From: CAZDCD01 sp964503885
GTDB taxonomy: Bacteria; Bacteroidota; Bacteroidia; Bacteroidales; UBA10428
Direction: 5' to 3'
Assembly: GCA_964503885.1 (NCBI GenBank)
Contig: CAZDCD010000014.1
Span: 41,680-105,679, forward strand
Length of the DNA: 64,000 nt
Positions 43,445 to 52,349 of the stretch are shown in pieces. How positions within the stretch are numbered: the stretch's first letter is position 1; each line of letters starts with the position of its first letter. Position numbers and translations under genes: made by a program. The notes beneath the pieces are model-generated. The model was given only the letters and a program-made list of their open reading frames with translations, was not told the DNA's origin and ran no database searches.

Positions 43445-46400
43445 TTAATTAAATACAATAAGTTTTCCAAACTTTTCGGCAACCTGGCCTTCCTGCGTTT
43501 CAACTTTAAGCCGGTAGGGATAAACTCCCCGTGACAGCTTGTTCCCGTTCATATCTTTTGCATCCCATTCGATGGCCTCAGATCTGTATCCCGAACCATA
43601 ATCCTGCGCACTTAACCTATTGATGAGCCTGCCGGAAAAATCAAATATGTCGATATGAATAACAAATTCAGTACCCGGCATATTGTGTTCAAACTGAAAA
43701 AAAGTTCGATCAACCACCGGATTTGGAAAATTATATACCTTTTCCAAGACAAGCTTTTCAGATTCAATGACATAAAACCCTATAGTTTCCAGGGAAGAGT
43801 TGTTGAAAATATCCCAAACCTTCACATTCAACGTATGCAAGCCGGGAGTGAGATCGTGCAGCTGATACGTAATCTCGCCTCCCCGGTAATCATCAAGGTG
43901 TGTCTGGTAGTAATCATTTATGATCAGGGGATTTGAGGTATTTCCGTCAAGGACAGCAACTATGTCATGTCCGATACCGTTTCCGATGGTATTGATTCCG
44001 TTTTCATCCCAAACCCTGGCAAAAACTTTTGGATTGGTGTTTGTAATTCCCCCCGAACGAAAATTTTCATCATTCAGATACAGATCGACTAGCGGACCTT
44101 CATTATCATAAAAGGAGTTCTCTGAAGTACCTCCGATGTTGAATGCAGAAAATGAACCGTTTGCATCGGTTATTTCATTTTCGGCATAATAATTTATTTT
44201 GCCTGTACCAATATTATAGGCAATATCTTTCGGGACGATGAATTCAAAACTGAAATGTCCCTGTGAAACCGTAGCTTTCCCACGGTATAAAAGGTTCTCC
44301 TGAATCGTGAAGCTGATGGGATCACCACCATCGTTCGCCAGGGTGGTCACGACCTGCTTTTTGTCAAATACCGAAGGGTATACAAGTCCGTTGAATGCAT
44401 CCATTGTCATATTTTCGTGATCGGTCATCCTGCCGGATATCCGTATTTTGGCAAACGCTTTTAACGTATCAATAGGCTCACTTACCGATACCCCGTTAAT
44501 GGAATCGGTTACAATATTGTACTCGGGATATGCAAGTGCCATTGCCGGATCACCCAGCAGTGAAAAATTCAGTTTATTTAACTGGATACCTGCCGCATTC
44601 TTTGCTTCCTTAACCATGTCGCCCAACCTATACCGGTTACCCTGAGCATCCCTTAAGAACATGACATCATAAAATTTCTGGTTAAGCTGGGCATTAAGGT
44701 ACGACCATACCACTCTTGTAGTGGATAGCAGGGCAATAGCACCTCCCCTGGGGTTTAACAGGGCCAGTTCACCGGCTGTGGTCTGCTCTTTATATTTCCC
44801 GTCTTCGTTGATGGCCATGTAGTCAAACCGGCTGAACTCGCACGTGGCAGTGACGAAAAGAGGCAGCCATGTATTGTTAAGATCCCTGATATCCTGATTT
44901 TCCAGGATATGCTCATGCGCCAGTCCGGTCTCACCCCCATGACCGGTATAGTTAAAGATCAGGGCTCCCCGGTTGAGGTTGTCGATGATTGCCCTGTTTA
45001 CATCGGGATAACGGTTTCCGCTTGAGGTTGAAGTCTGCTTATACGCATCGAGCATTATCTTTTTTACCGAGTATTCCGGATAATTGTTCGAGATAAAATC
45101 GGCCAGGGCAAGAGCAGAATCCATGTGCGAATTTCCATCTTCATCATCGCCGATAAACATGATGTTGTTCCTCCAGTCCTGCATGCTTGTGCTGGTATTA
45201 TACGACATTATCTTCCCGATCACATCAGCTGCTTCTGTGGTGTCTTTTACAGGCAGCCGGCCGATCCCTAAATCGAGAACAAATGCTTTCATATCGGACG
45301 AACCACCTTCATCACTGTCGAGGAATCCGAAAAAATCGTCTGAAACATAAGATTCGGTTGGCAACAGGGAATTCTCGGACTGGTAGGTGGGAATGAAATT
45401 CGGGTTATCCGGGTCATCAGACCTGTTGTTGAAGGATCCGTCTCCAAACAACAGCAAGTATTTCAATGCGTTGTCATCAGAACCCTGTTTTTCATACAGC
45501 GAACGGACAAAATTACGCAAAGCAGAGACGTCGCGCATCCCGGAAGAGAATTCATTGTATATTTCACTGGTGGTGGCCACATAAACACTGAAATTATCCT
45601 TCTGTCTGTGGAATTCAGCCAGCCTTTCAGCCTGGTCGATGAACTCAGGAGCAGTGATGATGATCATCTTATGAGGTTGGATTTCGTGAAGATTTTGATT
45701 GGCAACTGTTTTGTCGCTCTGATCGATCTGCGGCGTTAAAAATGCCAATCCCTGATCAAATACCACAAATTCATGCAAGGTATCGGTTGCCGCTTTAAAA
45801 GCAATTCCTTCACCTGTTGAATATGTATTCAATTGCCTGATATTATAGATGTCCGTAAGGTCCCATACAATGGTCTGACTACTGGCCCCATTTACCCTGA
45901 ATTCAGTAACATGTCCCGATCCGACGGTTTCCATATCTCTGAAATACAGGGGTTTTTCAGAATAGTTGAGCTGCCTGCGGCCATTTACAATAATGTAATC
46001 GAGCCATGCCCTGTCGGAATCTGTAATCCTGCCAAAGCTGACACTGACATTAAATGCGTCACCTGGGACAGTGAATGTTGACTTTTTTGAATTCTGCCGG
46101 GCAAACGGACTGGTAATCGAATTCAGGCTGACACCGTTGGTAGTGATTGAACCCAGTGAAGCGCCGTTAACCTTTATTGCAAAAGTGCGGTTCGCAGATG
46201 AGCGTCCAAGCACATTAACCAGCATATTCACCGGTGAACCCGGCACATGATCTGTAAATATAAAAGTTGTATCGAAAGAATTGTAGATCAGCGACTCACC
46301 ATACCATACACGTCCCGACTCGATCACGTTTTCAAGATTTCGTTCATGGTAACCGTAGGCATCAAACTGGTCAGCAACATCGGTAGCGGGAAGCTGAATA

Positions 46401-47311
46401 TCCTGTGCAGCCTGTATCTTTTTTCCGGGTCCCAGTGATGAAGTCAGGTAGTAACAGGTATATGCAGAGTAATCATTTATGGAATGGATATACATACCCG
46501 ACGTGGTATCATAATTCCAGCTTACCACCCCCCGGGCATAGAAAAGGATGTAATCACCACTGTTGAAAATACCGTCCTGTCCGGTATACATATAAATGGC
46601 ATTCTCTTTCAGATCATCAGGATAAGGCTGGCTGTTCATCAGGGGTAATGTTTTACCGCCATTTCCGTATACTCTGATGCCTGAAGGATTACTAATGCCC
46701 AGGTTTATCAGGTCGTTATAAGTCATTTTGTAGATACCCGATTTGCTGAGCTTAATTTTATGCCACTCACCTGTGGCAAGCACCGAGGTTGAACCGTATG
46801 CTGCATGATTTTCTTCAGACAATGTAGATTTGAATGGTTGTGTTTTGGAAGGAGTTAGCGCTATGGCAAAGGAAACCAGCTTTTCGATATTCCCGGTCGC
46901 CGGGTTTTTTCTGAGAGGAAGCAAACTGAATGCTATTCCCGGAGTTTTGCGGTCCATCACTGTTTTGCTTTTCCATTCAAAGTTTACGGGCAGCAGGTCA
47001 ATATTTCCAACGCTTTCATAGTCTTTGGGAGAAATAACGGCAAAGACCAGCTCTTTAACCATTATTTCAATCCCCGAATAATAATTACCAGTGGTTATGA
47101 GTTCATTATAATACGGGAAAAGCGTCTGGGAATTTTCAATTACCGCATTCCTGAAATAGAAACATTCATTTTTCTCAACACGGAATTCAGGCTGGAAATA
47201 AAAATCTTCGAGGTTCTTATTATCCTGCCATTCGATTGTTCGATAAAGGGTTCGATCTTGTGAAAACAGATTAACCGGGAGAAATGTTAATAAAATAAAA
47301 AAATTCCGCAT
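43445..47311 (-). CDS. porU: T9SS sortase PorU
   Basis: PorU is a gingipain-like (C25) surface protease that removes the C-terminal signal of type IX cargo and attaches it to lipopolysaccharide. From ATG 47311 (1288 residues, within the family range) there is a signal MRNFFILLTFLPVNLFSQ, an N-terminal beta region, then the C25 fold: KYLLLFGDGSFNNR, the catalytic His in IFNYTGHGGETGLAHE and the catalytic Cys in LFVTATCEFSRFDY (around residue 855). The end is itself a type A C-terminal domain (VYNFPNPVVDRTFFQF ... DAKDMNGNKLSRGVYPYRL). The frame extends to 47359 but the extra residues are not signal-like. Downstream are porV and ispF. Confidence 0.95.
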   Translation of the reverse strand: MRNFFILLTFLPVNLFSQDRTLYRTIEWQDNKNLEDFYFQPEFRVEKNECFYFRNAVIENSQTLFPYYNELITTGNYYSGIEIMVKELVFAVISPKDYESVGNIDLLPVNFEWKSKTVMDRKTPGIAFSLLPLRKNPATGNIEKLVSFAIALTPSKTQPFKSTLSEENHAAYGSTSVLATGEWHKIKLSKSGIYKMTYNDLINLGISNPSGIRVYGNGGKTLPLMNSQPYPDDLKENAIYMYTGQDGIFNSGDYILFYARGVVSWNYDTTSGMYIHSINDYSAYTCYYLTSSLGPGKKIQAAQDIQLPATDVADQFDAYGYHERNLENVIESGRVWYGESLIYNSFDTTFIFTDHVPGSPVNMLVNVLGRSSANRTFAIKVNGASLGSITTNGVSLNSITSPFARQNSKKSTFTVPGDAFNVSVSFGRITDSDRAWLDYIIVNGRRQLNYSEKPLYFRDMETVGSGHVTEFRVNGASSQTIVWDLTDIYNIRQLNTYSTGEGIAFKAATDTLHEFVVFDQGLAFLTPQIDQSDKTVANQNLHEIQPHKMIIITAPEFIDQAERLAEFHRQKDNFSVYVATTSEIYNEFSSGMRDVSALRNFVRSLYEKQGSDDNALKYLLLFGDGSFNNRSDDPDNPNFIPTYQSENSLLPTESYVSDDFFGFLDSDEGGSSDMKAFVLDLGIGRLPVKDTTEAADVIGKIMSYNTSTSMQDWRNNIMFIGDDEDGNSHMDSALALADFISNNYPEYSVKKIMLDAYKQTSTSSGNRYPDVNRAIIDNLNRGALIFNYTGHGGETGLAHEHILENQDIRDLNNTWLPLFVTATCEFSRFDYMAINEDGKYKEQTTAGELALLNPRGGAIALLSTTRVVWSYLNAQLNQKFYDVMFLRDAQGNRYRLGDMVKEAKNAAGIQLNKLNFSLLGDPAMALAYPEYNIVTDSINGVSVSEPIDTLKAFAKIRISGRMTDHENMTMDAFNGLVYPSVFDKKQVVTTLANDGGDPISFTIQENLLYRGKATVSQGHFSFEFIVPKDIAYNIGTGKINYYAENEITDANGSFSAFNIGGTSENSFYDNEGPLVDLYLNDENFRSGGITNTNPKVFARVWDENGINTIGNGIGHDIVAVLDGNTSNPLIINDYYQTHLDDYRGGEITYQLHDLTPGLHTLNVKVWDIFNNSSLETIGFYVIESEKLVLEKVYNFPNPVVDRTFFQFEHNMPGTEFVIHIDIFDFSGRLINRLSAQDYGSGYRSEAIEWDAKDMNGNKLSRGVYPYRLKVETQEGQVAEKFGKLIVFN

Positions 47312-47378
47312 CTTATATTTATTACTTTTTTGGACTAAAATAAGAAAAACAAGGTACAACCCGGATAATATTTGACCA

Positions 47379-47410
47379 GTCCGTCCTGAAAATTAACGGA
47401 CATATTTTTT
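47379..47410 (+). other. Hairpin with T8 tract in the porU-porP leader region
   Basis: GTCCGT (47379-47384) pairs with ACGGAC (47396-47401) and is followed by ATATTTTTTTT, giving the shape of an intrinsic terminator pointing toward the porP/sprF-like gene, with no plus-strand gene upstream. It may be an attenuator or may be chance. Confidence 0.35.
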
Positions 47411-47459
47411 TTATATTGTGGAATATACGTTGTAAACAGCGATTTATGATTTTGGTTAA

Positions 47460-48437
47460 ATGAAGCAAATCATTTTAACAGTATTGCTTTCCTGTCTGCC
47501 GGTTATCCTGTGTGATGCACAGGATCTCCATTTTTCTGACCTGTATTCCACACTTCACCATAGCAATCCTTCATCAATCGCCAGTCTGGAAAACCCCAGG
47601 GCAGGTGTGACTTACCGTAATCAGTGGCCGGGACTTTCATCGGTATACGTGACATACAATGCGTTCTATTTTCATCCTGTTCAGCAGTTGAACAGTACTG
47701 TGGGGGCGGATCTGATTCATGATGTTCAGGCCGGTGGTGCGCTGACCAGGACAGGCTTCAGTCTCCTGTATGCATATGCAGTAAATATTACAGATCAGGT
47801 GAGAATAGCGGCAGGTATGCAATTTGCATACGTTCGGAAAAGGATCGATCCTGATAAACTGGTCTTTGAATCCGATCTGACAGGTACAACTGCGGGCGAT
47901 TACCCGATAGGGTATGAAAGCTACAGGACTGATATTGCCGATTTTGCTCTGGGTTTAACGGCTTTTTTCGAATACGGGCTGTTTGCAGGTATATCGGTGC
48001 ATCATATTACCACCCCGACAGACAATTTAGCGGGTAATGCACTTGGAAACCTGTATCCCCGGTATACAGTTCATGCCGGTGGATTGATAGACCTGAACGA
48101 GAGATCGGTAAGGAGAAGAATGACGGTGAAACCCGCAGTGCATTTTCAGATGCAGGGAAAATATACTGAATTTTTATATGGTTCATCGTTGAACATAAAA
48201 CCCTTTGAGTTTGGCTTGTGGGCAAGAAATGACATCAGGTTTCATTTTGACGCGGCAATTTTGCTGCTGGGTTTTTCAAGGGAAAATTATACTTTTTACT
48301 ACTGTTATGACGTTAATATGAAAAAAATGCGCTTTTTTTCACCAGGAATTGGGTCACATGAAGTAACTTTTTACTATGATTTTAAGTATAAGGATAAAAG
48401 AAAAAATCGGGGTGCAATAAAATGCCCTAAGATTTAG
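47460..48437 (+). CDS. PorP/SprF family outer-membrane protein
   Basis: A 325-residue outer-membrane barrel of the PorP/SprF family, which in type IX systems links to the secretion ring or to delivery of surface adhesins. It opens with a signal MKQIILTVLLSCLPVILCDAQ, then LHFSDLYSTLHHSNPSSIASLENPRAGVTYRNQWPGL, which is the family signature (..QF...N...PA..G), and IQAGGALT-like VQAGGALTRTGFSLLYAYAV. Further strands GLFAGISVHHIT and the final FFSPGIGSHEVTFYYDF fit. It sits between porU (divergent) and gldJ, so it is very likely part of this secretion locus, though which of the several PorP/SprF paralogues it represents cannot be told. Confidence 0.9.
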   Translation: MKQIILTVLLSCLPVILCDAQDLHFSDLYSTLHHSNPSSIASLENPRAGVTYRNQWPGLSSVYVTYNAFYFHPVQQLNSTVGADLIHDVQAGGALTRTGFSLLYAYAVNITDQVRIAAGMQFAYVRKRIDPDKLVFESDLTGTTAGDYPIGYESYRTDIADFALGLTAFFEYGLFAGISVHHITTPTDNLAGNALGNLYPRYTVHAGGLIDLNERSVRRRMTVKPAVHFQMQGKYTEFLYGSSLNIKPFEFGLWARNDIRFHFDAAILLLGFSRENYTFYYCYDVNMKKMRFFSPGIGSHEVTFYYDFKYKDKRKNRGAIKCPKI

Positions 48438-48453
48438 TTATTTTTATGCAATA

Positions 48454-48486
48454 GTTGTAAATTAAAATGAAATAATGTTAAATTTG
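48454..48486 (+). promoter_or_regulatory. Promoter candidate for gldJ
   Basis: GTTG (48454-48457), a 21-base spacer and TAAATTTG (48479-48486) fit the consensus with one -33 mismatch. The ATG is 22 bases downstream of the box, so gldJ may be transcribed separately from the porP/sprF-like gene. Confidence 0.5.
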
Positions 48487-48507
48487 ATATAATAAAACCG
48501 AAATGCT

Positions 48508-50004
48508 ATGAACATCAAGTTTGCTGCTATTCCTAGAGTTGCCATTGTTATTATGATTCTGTCTGCTTGTGGTGGCGGAGGTAGTAGAAAAGTATCAACC
48601 ACAACGGGTTGGGAATACAATAATCCTGATAACGGCGGGTTTGAAGTAAAGTTTGGCTATGAACAGGAAACAGGGCCTGGCCTTGTATTTGTTGAAGGCG
48701 GTACGTTTACCATGGGCCGGGTCGAACAGGACGTCATGTATGAATGGAACAATATTCCGCGGAGGGTAACTGTAAGTTCATTCTACATGGACCAGACTGA
48801 GATCAGGAATGTTGATTACCGCGAATACCTGTACTGGATTTCAAGAGTCTTTGTAGATTATCCTGAAGTACACAGAAAGGCAATCCCCGATACACTTGTA
48901 TGGAGAAGGCCTATGGCATACAATGAACCTTATGTTCAGTATTATTTCAGGCATCCTGCATATAATGACTATCCAGTGGTAGGTGTAACATGGCTTCAGG
49001 CCAGTGATTATTGCGTCTGGAGAACCGACAGGGTTAACGAAGGAATTCTGATCAGGGAGGGAATACTCAATCCTGATCCAAATCAGCTCGGCGAAGAGAA
49101 TTTCAATACTGATGCATACCTGCAGGGTCAGTATGAAGGGTTGGTAAATCAGAACCTCAAATCGCTCGATCCGAACAAGGAATTCAGGAGAGTGCAGCTC
49201 GAAGACGGGATTCTGCTGCCTAAATACAGGCTCCCCACCGAAGCCGAATGGGAATATGCAGCGCTTGCATTGATTGGAAATACATACGACGAAAGGGTAT
49301 ACGAACGCAGAATATATCCATGGGATGGTCATAATGTAAGAAATGACTCCAAAAAATACCGGGGCCAGATGAGGGCAAACTTTGTCCGTGGCCGCGGTGA
49401 TTATATGGGTCTTGCCGGTGATCTGAACGACCATGCGCCCATCCCTTCACCTGTTGAATCTTACTGGCCGAATGACTATGGCCTTTACTGTATGGCAGGA
49501 AATGTGAACGAATGGGTGGAAGATGTTTACCGTCCTCTGACTTCTGAAGATGTGGATGAGTTCAATCCATTCAGAGGTAACGTGTTTAAGACTTATGAAA
49601 CCGACGAGGAAGGTAACCTGGCTGAAAAAGACAGTCTTGGAAGGCTCAGGTATAGGATGGTTACCGAAGAGGAAGCCATCAACCGCTGGAATTATAAAAA
49701 AGCGTATTACAAAAACTATATGGACGGTGACTATGAATCGAGCCTGAATACGTCAGATTCATGGACGCTTGATGCCAAAGGACAGGCACAGAACTCACAG
49801 AGAATGTATGTTCGTGACGTCGAAGGTCAGGAAGCAGCAACTCTTATCAGCGATAAGTCAAGAGTTTATAAGGGTGGTTCGTGGAGAGACAGGGCATACT
49901 GGATGAGCCCGGGAACAAGAAGGTATCTCGATGAAGATCAGTCACGCGACGATATCGGTTTCCGTTGTGCAATGACAAGAGTAGGAAGTCCGGCAGAGTA
50001 TTAG
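48508..50004 (+). CDS. gldJ: T9SS/gliding lipoprotein GldJ (sulfatase-modifying-factor fold)
   Basis: GldJ is an outer-membrane lipoprotein required for type IX secretion and gliding in flavobacteria. This 498-residue protein has a lipoprotein signal ending MILSAC (Cys21) and a formylglycine-generating-enzyme fold: FVEGGTFTMGRVEQDVMYEWNN (60-81), FYMDQTEIRNVDYREYLYW, YPVVGVTWLQASDYCVWRTDRVNEG, KYRLPTEAEWEYAALALIG, YWPNDYGLYCMAGNVNEWVEDVYRPL and VYKGGSWRDRAYWMSPGTRRY. These fit GldJ better than the related GldK/PorK. Neighbouring porU, porV and murF are also gldJ neighbours in Flavobacterium. gldKLMN genes are not in this window. Confidence 0.88.
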   Translation: MNIKFAAIPRVAIVIMILSACGGGGSRKVSTTTGWEYNNPDNGGFEVKFGYEQETGPGLVFVEGGTFTMGRVEQDVMYEWNNIPRRVTVSSFYMDQTEIRNVDYREYLYWISRVFVDYPEVHRKAIPDTLVWRRPMAYNEPYVQYYFRHPAYNDYPVVGVTWLQASDYCVWRTDRVNEGILIREGILNPDPNQLGEENFNTDAYLQGQYEGLVNQNLKSLDPNKEFRRVQLEDGILLPKYRLPTEAEWEYAALALIGNTYDERVYERRIYPWDGHNVRNDSKKYRGQMRANFVRGRGDYMGLAGDLNDHAPIPSPVESYWPNDYGLYCMAGNVNEWVEDVYRPLTSEDVDEFNPFRGNVFKTYETDEEGNLAEKDSLGRLRYRMVTEEEAINRWNYKKAYYKNYMDGDYESSLNTSDSWTLDAKGQAQNSQRMYVRDVEGQEAATLISDKSRVYKGGSWRDRAYWMSPGTRRYLDEDQSRDDIGFRCAMTRVGSPAEY

Positions 50005-50031
50005 CAATTTAAATGACCTGAATATCATATA

Positions 50032-50063
50032 AAAAACCTCATTAGCAATAATGGGGTTTTTTT
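50032..50063 (+). terminator. Intrinsic terminator after gldJ, abutting the murF start
   Basis: A 12-base stem, AAAAACCTCATT with AATGGGGTTTTT (one T-G wobble; 50032-50043 and 50050-50061), closes a 6-base loop and ends in a T run. Its last T is only 1 base before the ATG at 50065. It separates gldJ transcription from murF. Confidence 0.8.
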
Positions 50064-50064
50064 C

Positions 50065-51366
50065 ATGGCAGTCGAAATGACAAGTATAGCTGAACTATAT
50101 TCAATCTATTCCAGACATCCCGAGATCGTTACCGATTCGAGAAAGGTAATCCCGGGTTCTCTGTTTTTCGCATTACACGGTGAAAACTTCAACGGGAATG
50201 ATTTTGCCGGAGAAGCATTAAACAAAGGAGCTGAATATGCCGTCGTGGATCAAACTGCATCCGGCAACCAGTCGAAGCTGATACGGGTAGGGGATACCCT
50301 GGAAACGTTGCAGGAGCTTGCCAGGTATCATCGCAAGAATATCGACACCACCGTGCTTGCCATTACAGGTTCAAACGGAAAGACCACCACCAAGGAATTA
50401 TGCAGGGCAGTTCTCCGGAAAAAGTACGCGGTGCAGGCTACTTCAGGAAATCTGAATAACCATATCGGGGTTCCTCTGACAATCCTGAAGATCGGAAAGA
50501 AAACCGGGATCGCTATTGTGGAAATGGGAGCGAACCATATGGGAGAAATCCGCGGATTATGTGACATTGTATTGCCGGATTGCGGACTCATTACCAATAT
50601 CGGCAAAGCCCATCTTGAAGGATTCGGAACCATCGAGGGAGTGACGAAGGCAAAGGGAGAACTGTTTGACTTCCTCATGAGCAACAATAAGGTAATCTTT
50701 GCCAATTTTGGTAACGATCATATAAAACACTTATTACCCGGTAATTATGCCAATCTGGTGCCCTATAACAACGATTTGTTTTACGGGACTGAATTATCAT
50801 CAGATCCTTATCTTTTGCTCGAATTGCATCTGGGAAACACCAGAACCAGGATCAACTCCAGGCTGGTCGGGCGGTATAATCTCGAAAATATTGTAGCAGC
50901 CGCTAAGGTGGGCGATTATTTCGGAATTGCTTCCACAGCGATAAAAGAAGCTATCGAACAGTATATTCCGGATAACAACCGGTCGCAGCTCATTCTATCG
51001 GGTAAAAATGAGATTGTGATGGATGCTTACAACGCAAACCCATCGAGCATGAAGAGTTCTATTGCGGATTTTATGCAAATGAAAGGATTGAATAAAGTAC
51101 TTATACTGGGACAAATGCTTGAACTGGGCGAATCTTCCGAATCCGAACATATGGAGATTGTTGACTTTATAAAAAAGCTTAACCTGCAACTAGTTGTTTT
51201 GATCGGCGAAGAGTTTACAGCCTCAGCTTCAGCCACACCTTTTCTTCACTTCACAACTGTTGGCGACGCCATTGAATATATGAAGATACACCCGGTTCAA
51301 TCGGCGCAGGTCTTGGTAAAAGGTTCCAGGGGGAACAGGCTGGAGGAAATAGTACCGTACCTTTGA
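50065..51366 (+). CDS. murF: UDP-N-acetylmuramoyl-tripeptide-D-alanyl-D-alanine ligase
   Basis: MurF adds the D-Ala-D-Ala dipeptide to the muropeptide precursor in the cytoplasm. The 433-residue protein shows the N-terminal substrate domain (VTDSRKVIPGSLFFALHGENFNGNDF, 18-43), the ATP loop ITGSNGKTTTKEL (about 106-118), IVEMGANHMGEIR, the DxNxxP-like DAYNANPSSMKSSI (about 321-334) and a Rossmann C-terminal domain. A second in-frame ATG lies 4 codons downstream (MTSIAELY) and could be the real start, because the first ATG directly follows a terminator hairpin, leaving no room for a leader. The family N-terminus fits either choice. gldJ-murF adjacency is conserved in this phylum. Confidence 0.95.
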   Translation: MAVEMTSIAELYSIYSRHPEIVTDSRKVIPGSLFFALHGENFNGNDFAGEALNKGAEYAVVDQTASGNQSKLIRVGDTLETLQELARYHRKNIDTTVLAITGSNGKTTTKELCRAVLRKKYAVQATSGNLNNHIGVPLTILKIGKKTGIAIVEMGANHMGEIRGLCDIVLPDCGLITNIGKAHLEGFGTIEGVTKAKGELFDFLMSNNKVIFANFGNDHIKHLLPGNYANLVPYNNDLFYGTELSSDPYLLLELHLGNTRTRINSRLVGRYNLENIVAAAKVGDYFGIASTAIKEAIEQYIPDNNRSQLILSGKNEIVMDAYNANPSSMKSSIADFMQMKGLNKVLILGQMLELGESSESEHMEIVDFIKKLNLQLVVLIGEEFTASASATPFLHFTTVGDAIEYMKIHPVQSAQVLVKGSRGNRLEEIVPYL

Positions 51367-51425
51367 TAAACAATCTTCAGAATTCAGATCGGTTGCCAAA
51401 TCGCTGTAAGATCTGGATTGACTAT

Positions 51426-52031
51426 TTAAAACGTATAAACCTTGTCAACAATTCCATAATCTATCGATTCCCTGGCATCCATCCAGTAGTCCCGGTCAAA
51501 GTCTTTCAGGATCTTGTCCACAGTCTGACTACAGTTTTTTGCGAGAATCTCAGCTGAGATATTGCGCGTTTTAACAATTTGTTTTGTATGTATCTCGATG
51601 TCGGAAGCGACTCCGCGAATAAGTCCTACACTTGGCTGATGAATCATCACCTCTCCATAAGGATATATGTACCGTTCACCTTTGGTTCCGGCCGAAAGCA
51701 GGATCGATCCCATTGAAGCTGCCAGTCCCATGCACACAGTGGATACAGGTGAAGATATTAGTTGCATGGTATCGTAAATGGCCATGCCCGAAGTTACCAT
51801 GCCTCCGGGACTGTTGATGTAAATGGTAATCTTTTCCCCCGGTTTCTGTTTCTCCAGAAAAATAAGCTTGCTGACCACTTGTTTTGCCGAATCATCGTTT
51901 ACCTCACTCCATAGAAAGATAACCCGCTCATCAAGAAATTTCTTTTCGATGATTTTATGTGAAAAGCTCATCTGCGGAGGCGTGATCTCATCGTCTTCCT
52001 CGTCAAGTCTTCGTTTATAAGGATATTCCAT
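51426..52031 (-). CDS. clpP: ATP-dependent Clp protease proteolytic subunit
   Basis: ClpP forms the tetradecameric serine protease chamber that degrades substrates fed by ClpX or ClpA-type unfoldases. The 201-residue protein has YINSPGG (72-78), the catalytic Ser in GLAASMGSILLSAG, the catalytic His in GEVMIHQPSVG and the Asp within DFDRDYWMDARESIDYGIVD. The N-terminal extension MEYPYKRRLDEEDDEITPPQ is short and acidic. No clpX or trigger-factor gene is adjacent in the window, so it is separate from the usual tig-clpP-clpX cluster. It converges with murF, 59 bases apart. Confidence 0.95.
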   Translation of the reverse strand: MEYPYKRRLDEEDDEITPPQMSFSHKIIEKKFLDERVIFLWSEVNDDSAKQVVSKLIFLEKQKPGEKITIYINSPGGMVTSGMAIYDTMQLISSPVSTVCMGLAASMGSILLSAGTKGERYIYPYGEVMIHQPSVGLIRGVASDIEIHTKQIVKTRNISAEILAKNCSQTVDKILKDFDRDYWMDARESIDYGIVDKVYTF

Positions 52032-52349
52032 AATACGTTCTTTTAATTTATGTGTTTTAAATATGATCAGATAGTATTCAATAAAACAATCTGCTTGTTA
52101 AAAGGATTGATCATGTTTTACCAAATGCTGAAAAAACATGCTCATTTTCCTGAGAACACAGGCTATCCGTGGATCTTTATTTTTAGATAACGATCATCAC
52201 CAACCTGCAAACACCGGGTTTTAAAATTAGGATATTTTTACCAGATAAGCTGCTCCCGATTGAAAATTAAAGCCGAATATTTATCCTGATCGGGTCAAAT
52301 ATTGCAGTCAAAAAAGTATCTTTATCCCTGTTCATGCTAGTATTCATTG
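52032..52349. other. Divergent intergenic region, clpP / outer-membrane protein
   Basis: About 318 bases with no gene. TATCTTTA at 52317-52324 is one base off the TAnnTTTG box and would give a leader of about 20 bases to the gene at 52350. I see no strong hairpins. Confidence 0.55.

Noticed and set aside
48841..49434. A 197-codon minus-strand frame within gldJ
   Set aside because: Antisense to a strongly conserved lipoprotein gene; composition is atypical.
48508..50004. GldK/PorK rather than GldJ
   Set aside because: The phrase TMGRVEQDVMYEWNNIPRRVTVSSFYMDQTEI, the porU/murF neighbours and absence of gldL next door favour GldJ; GldK remains a minor alternative.
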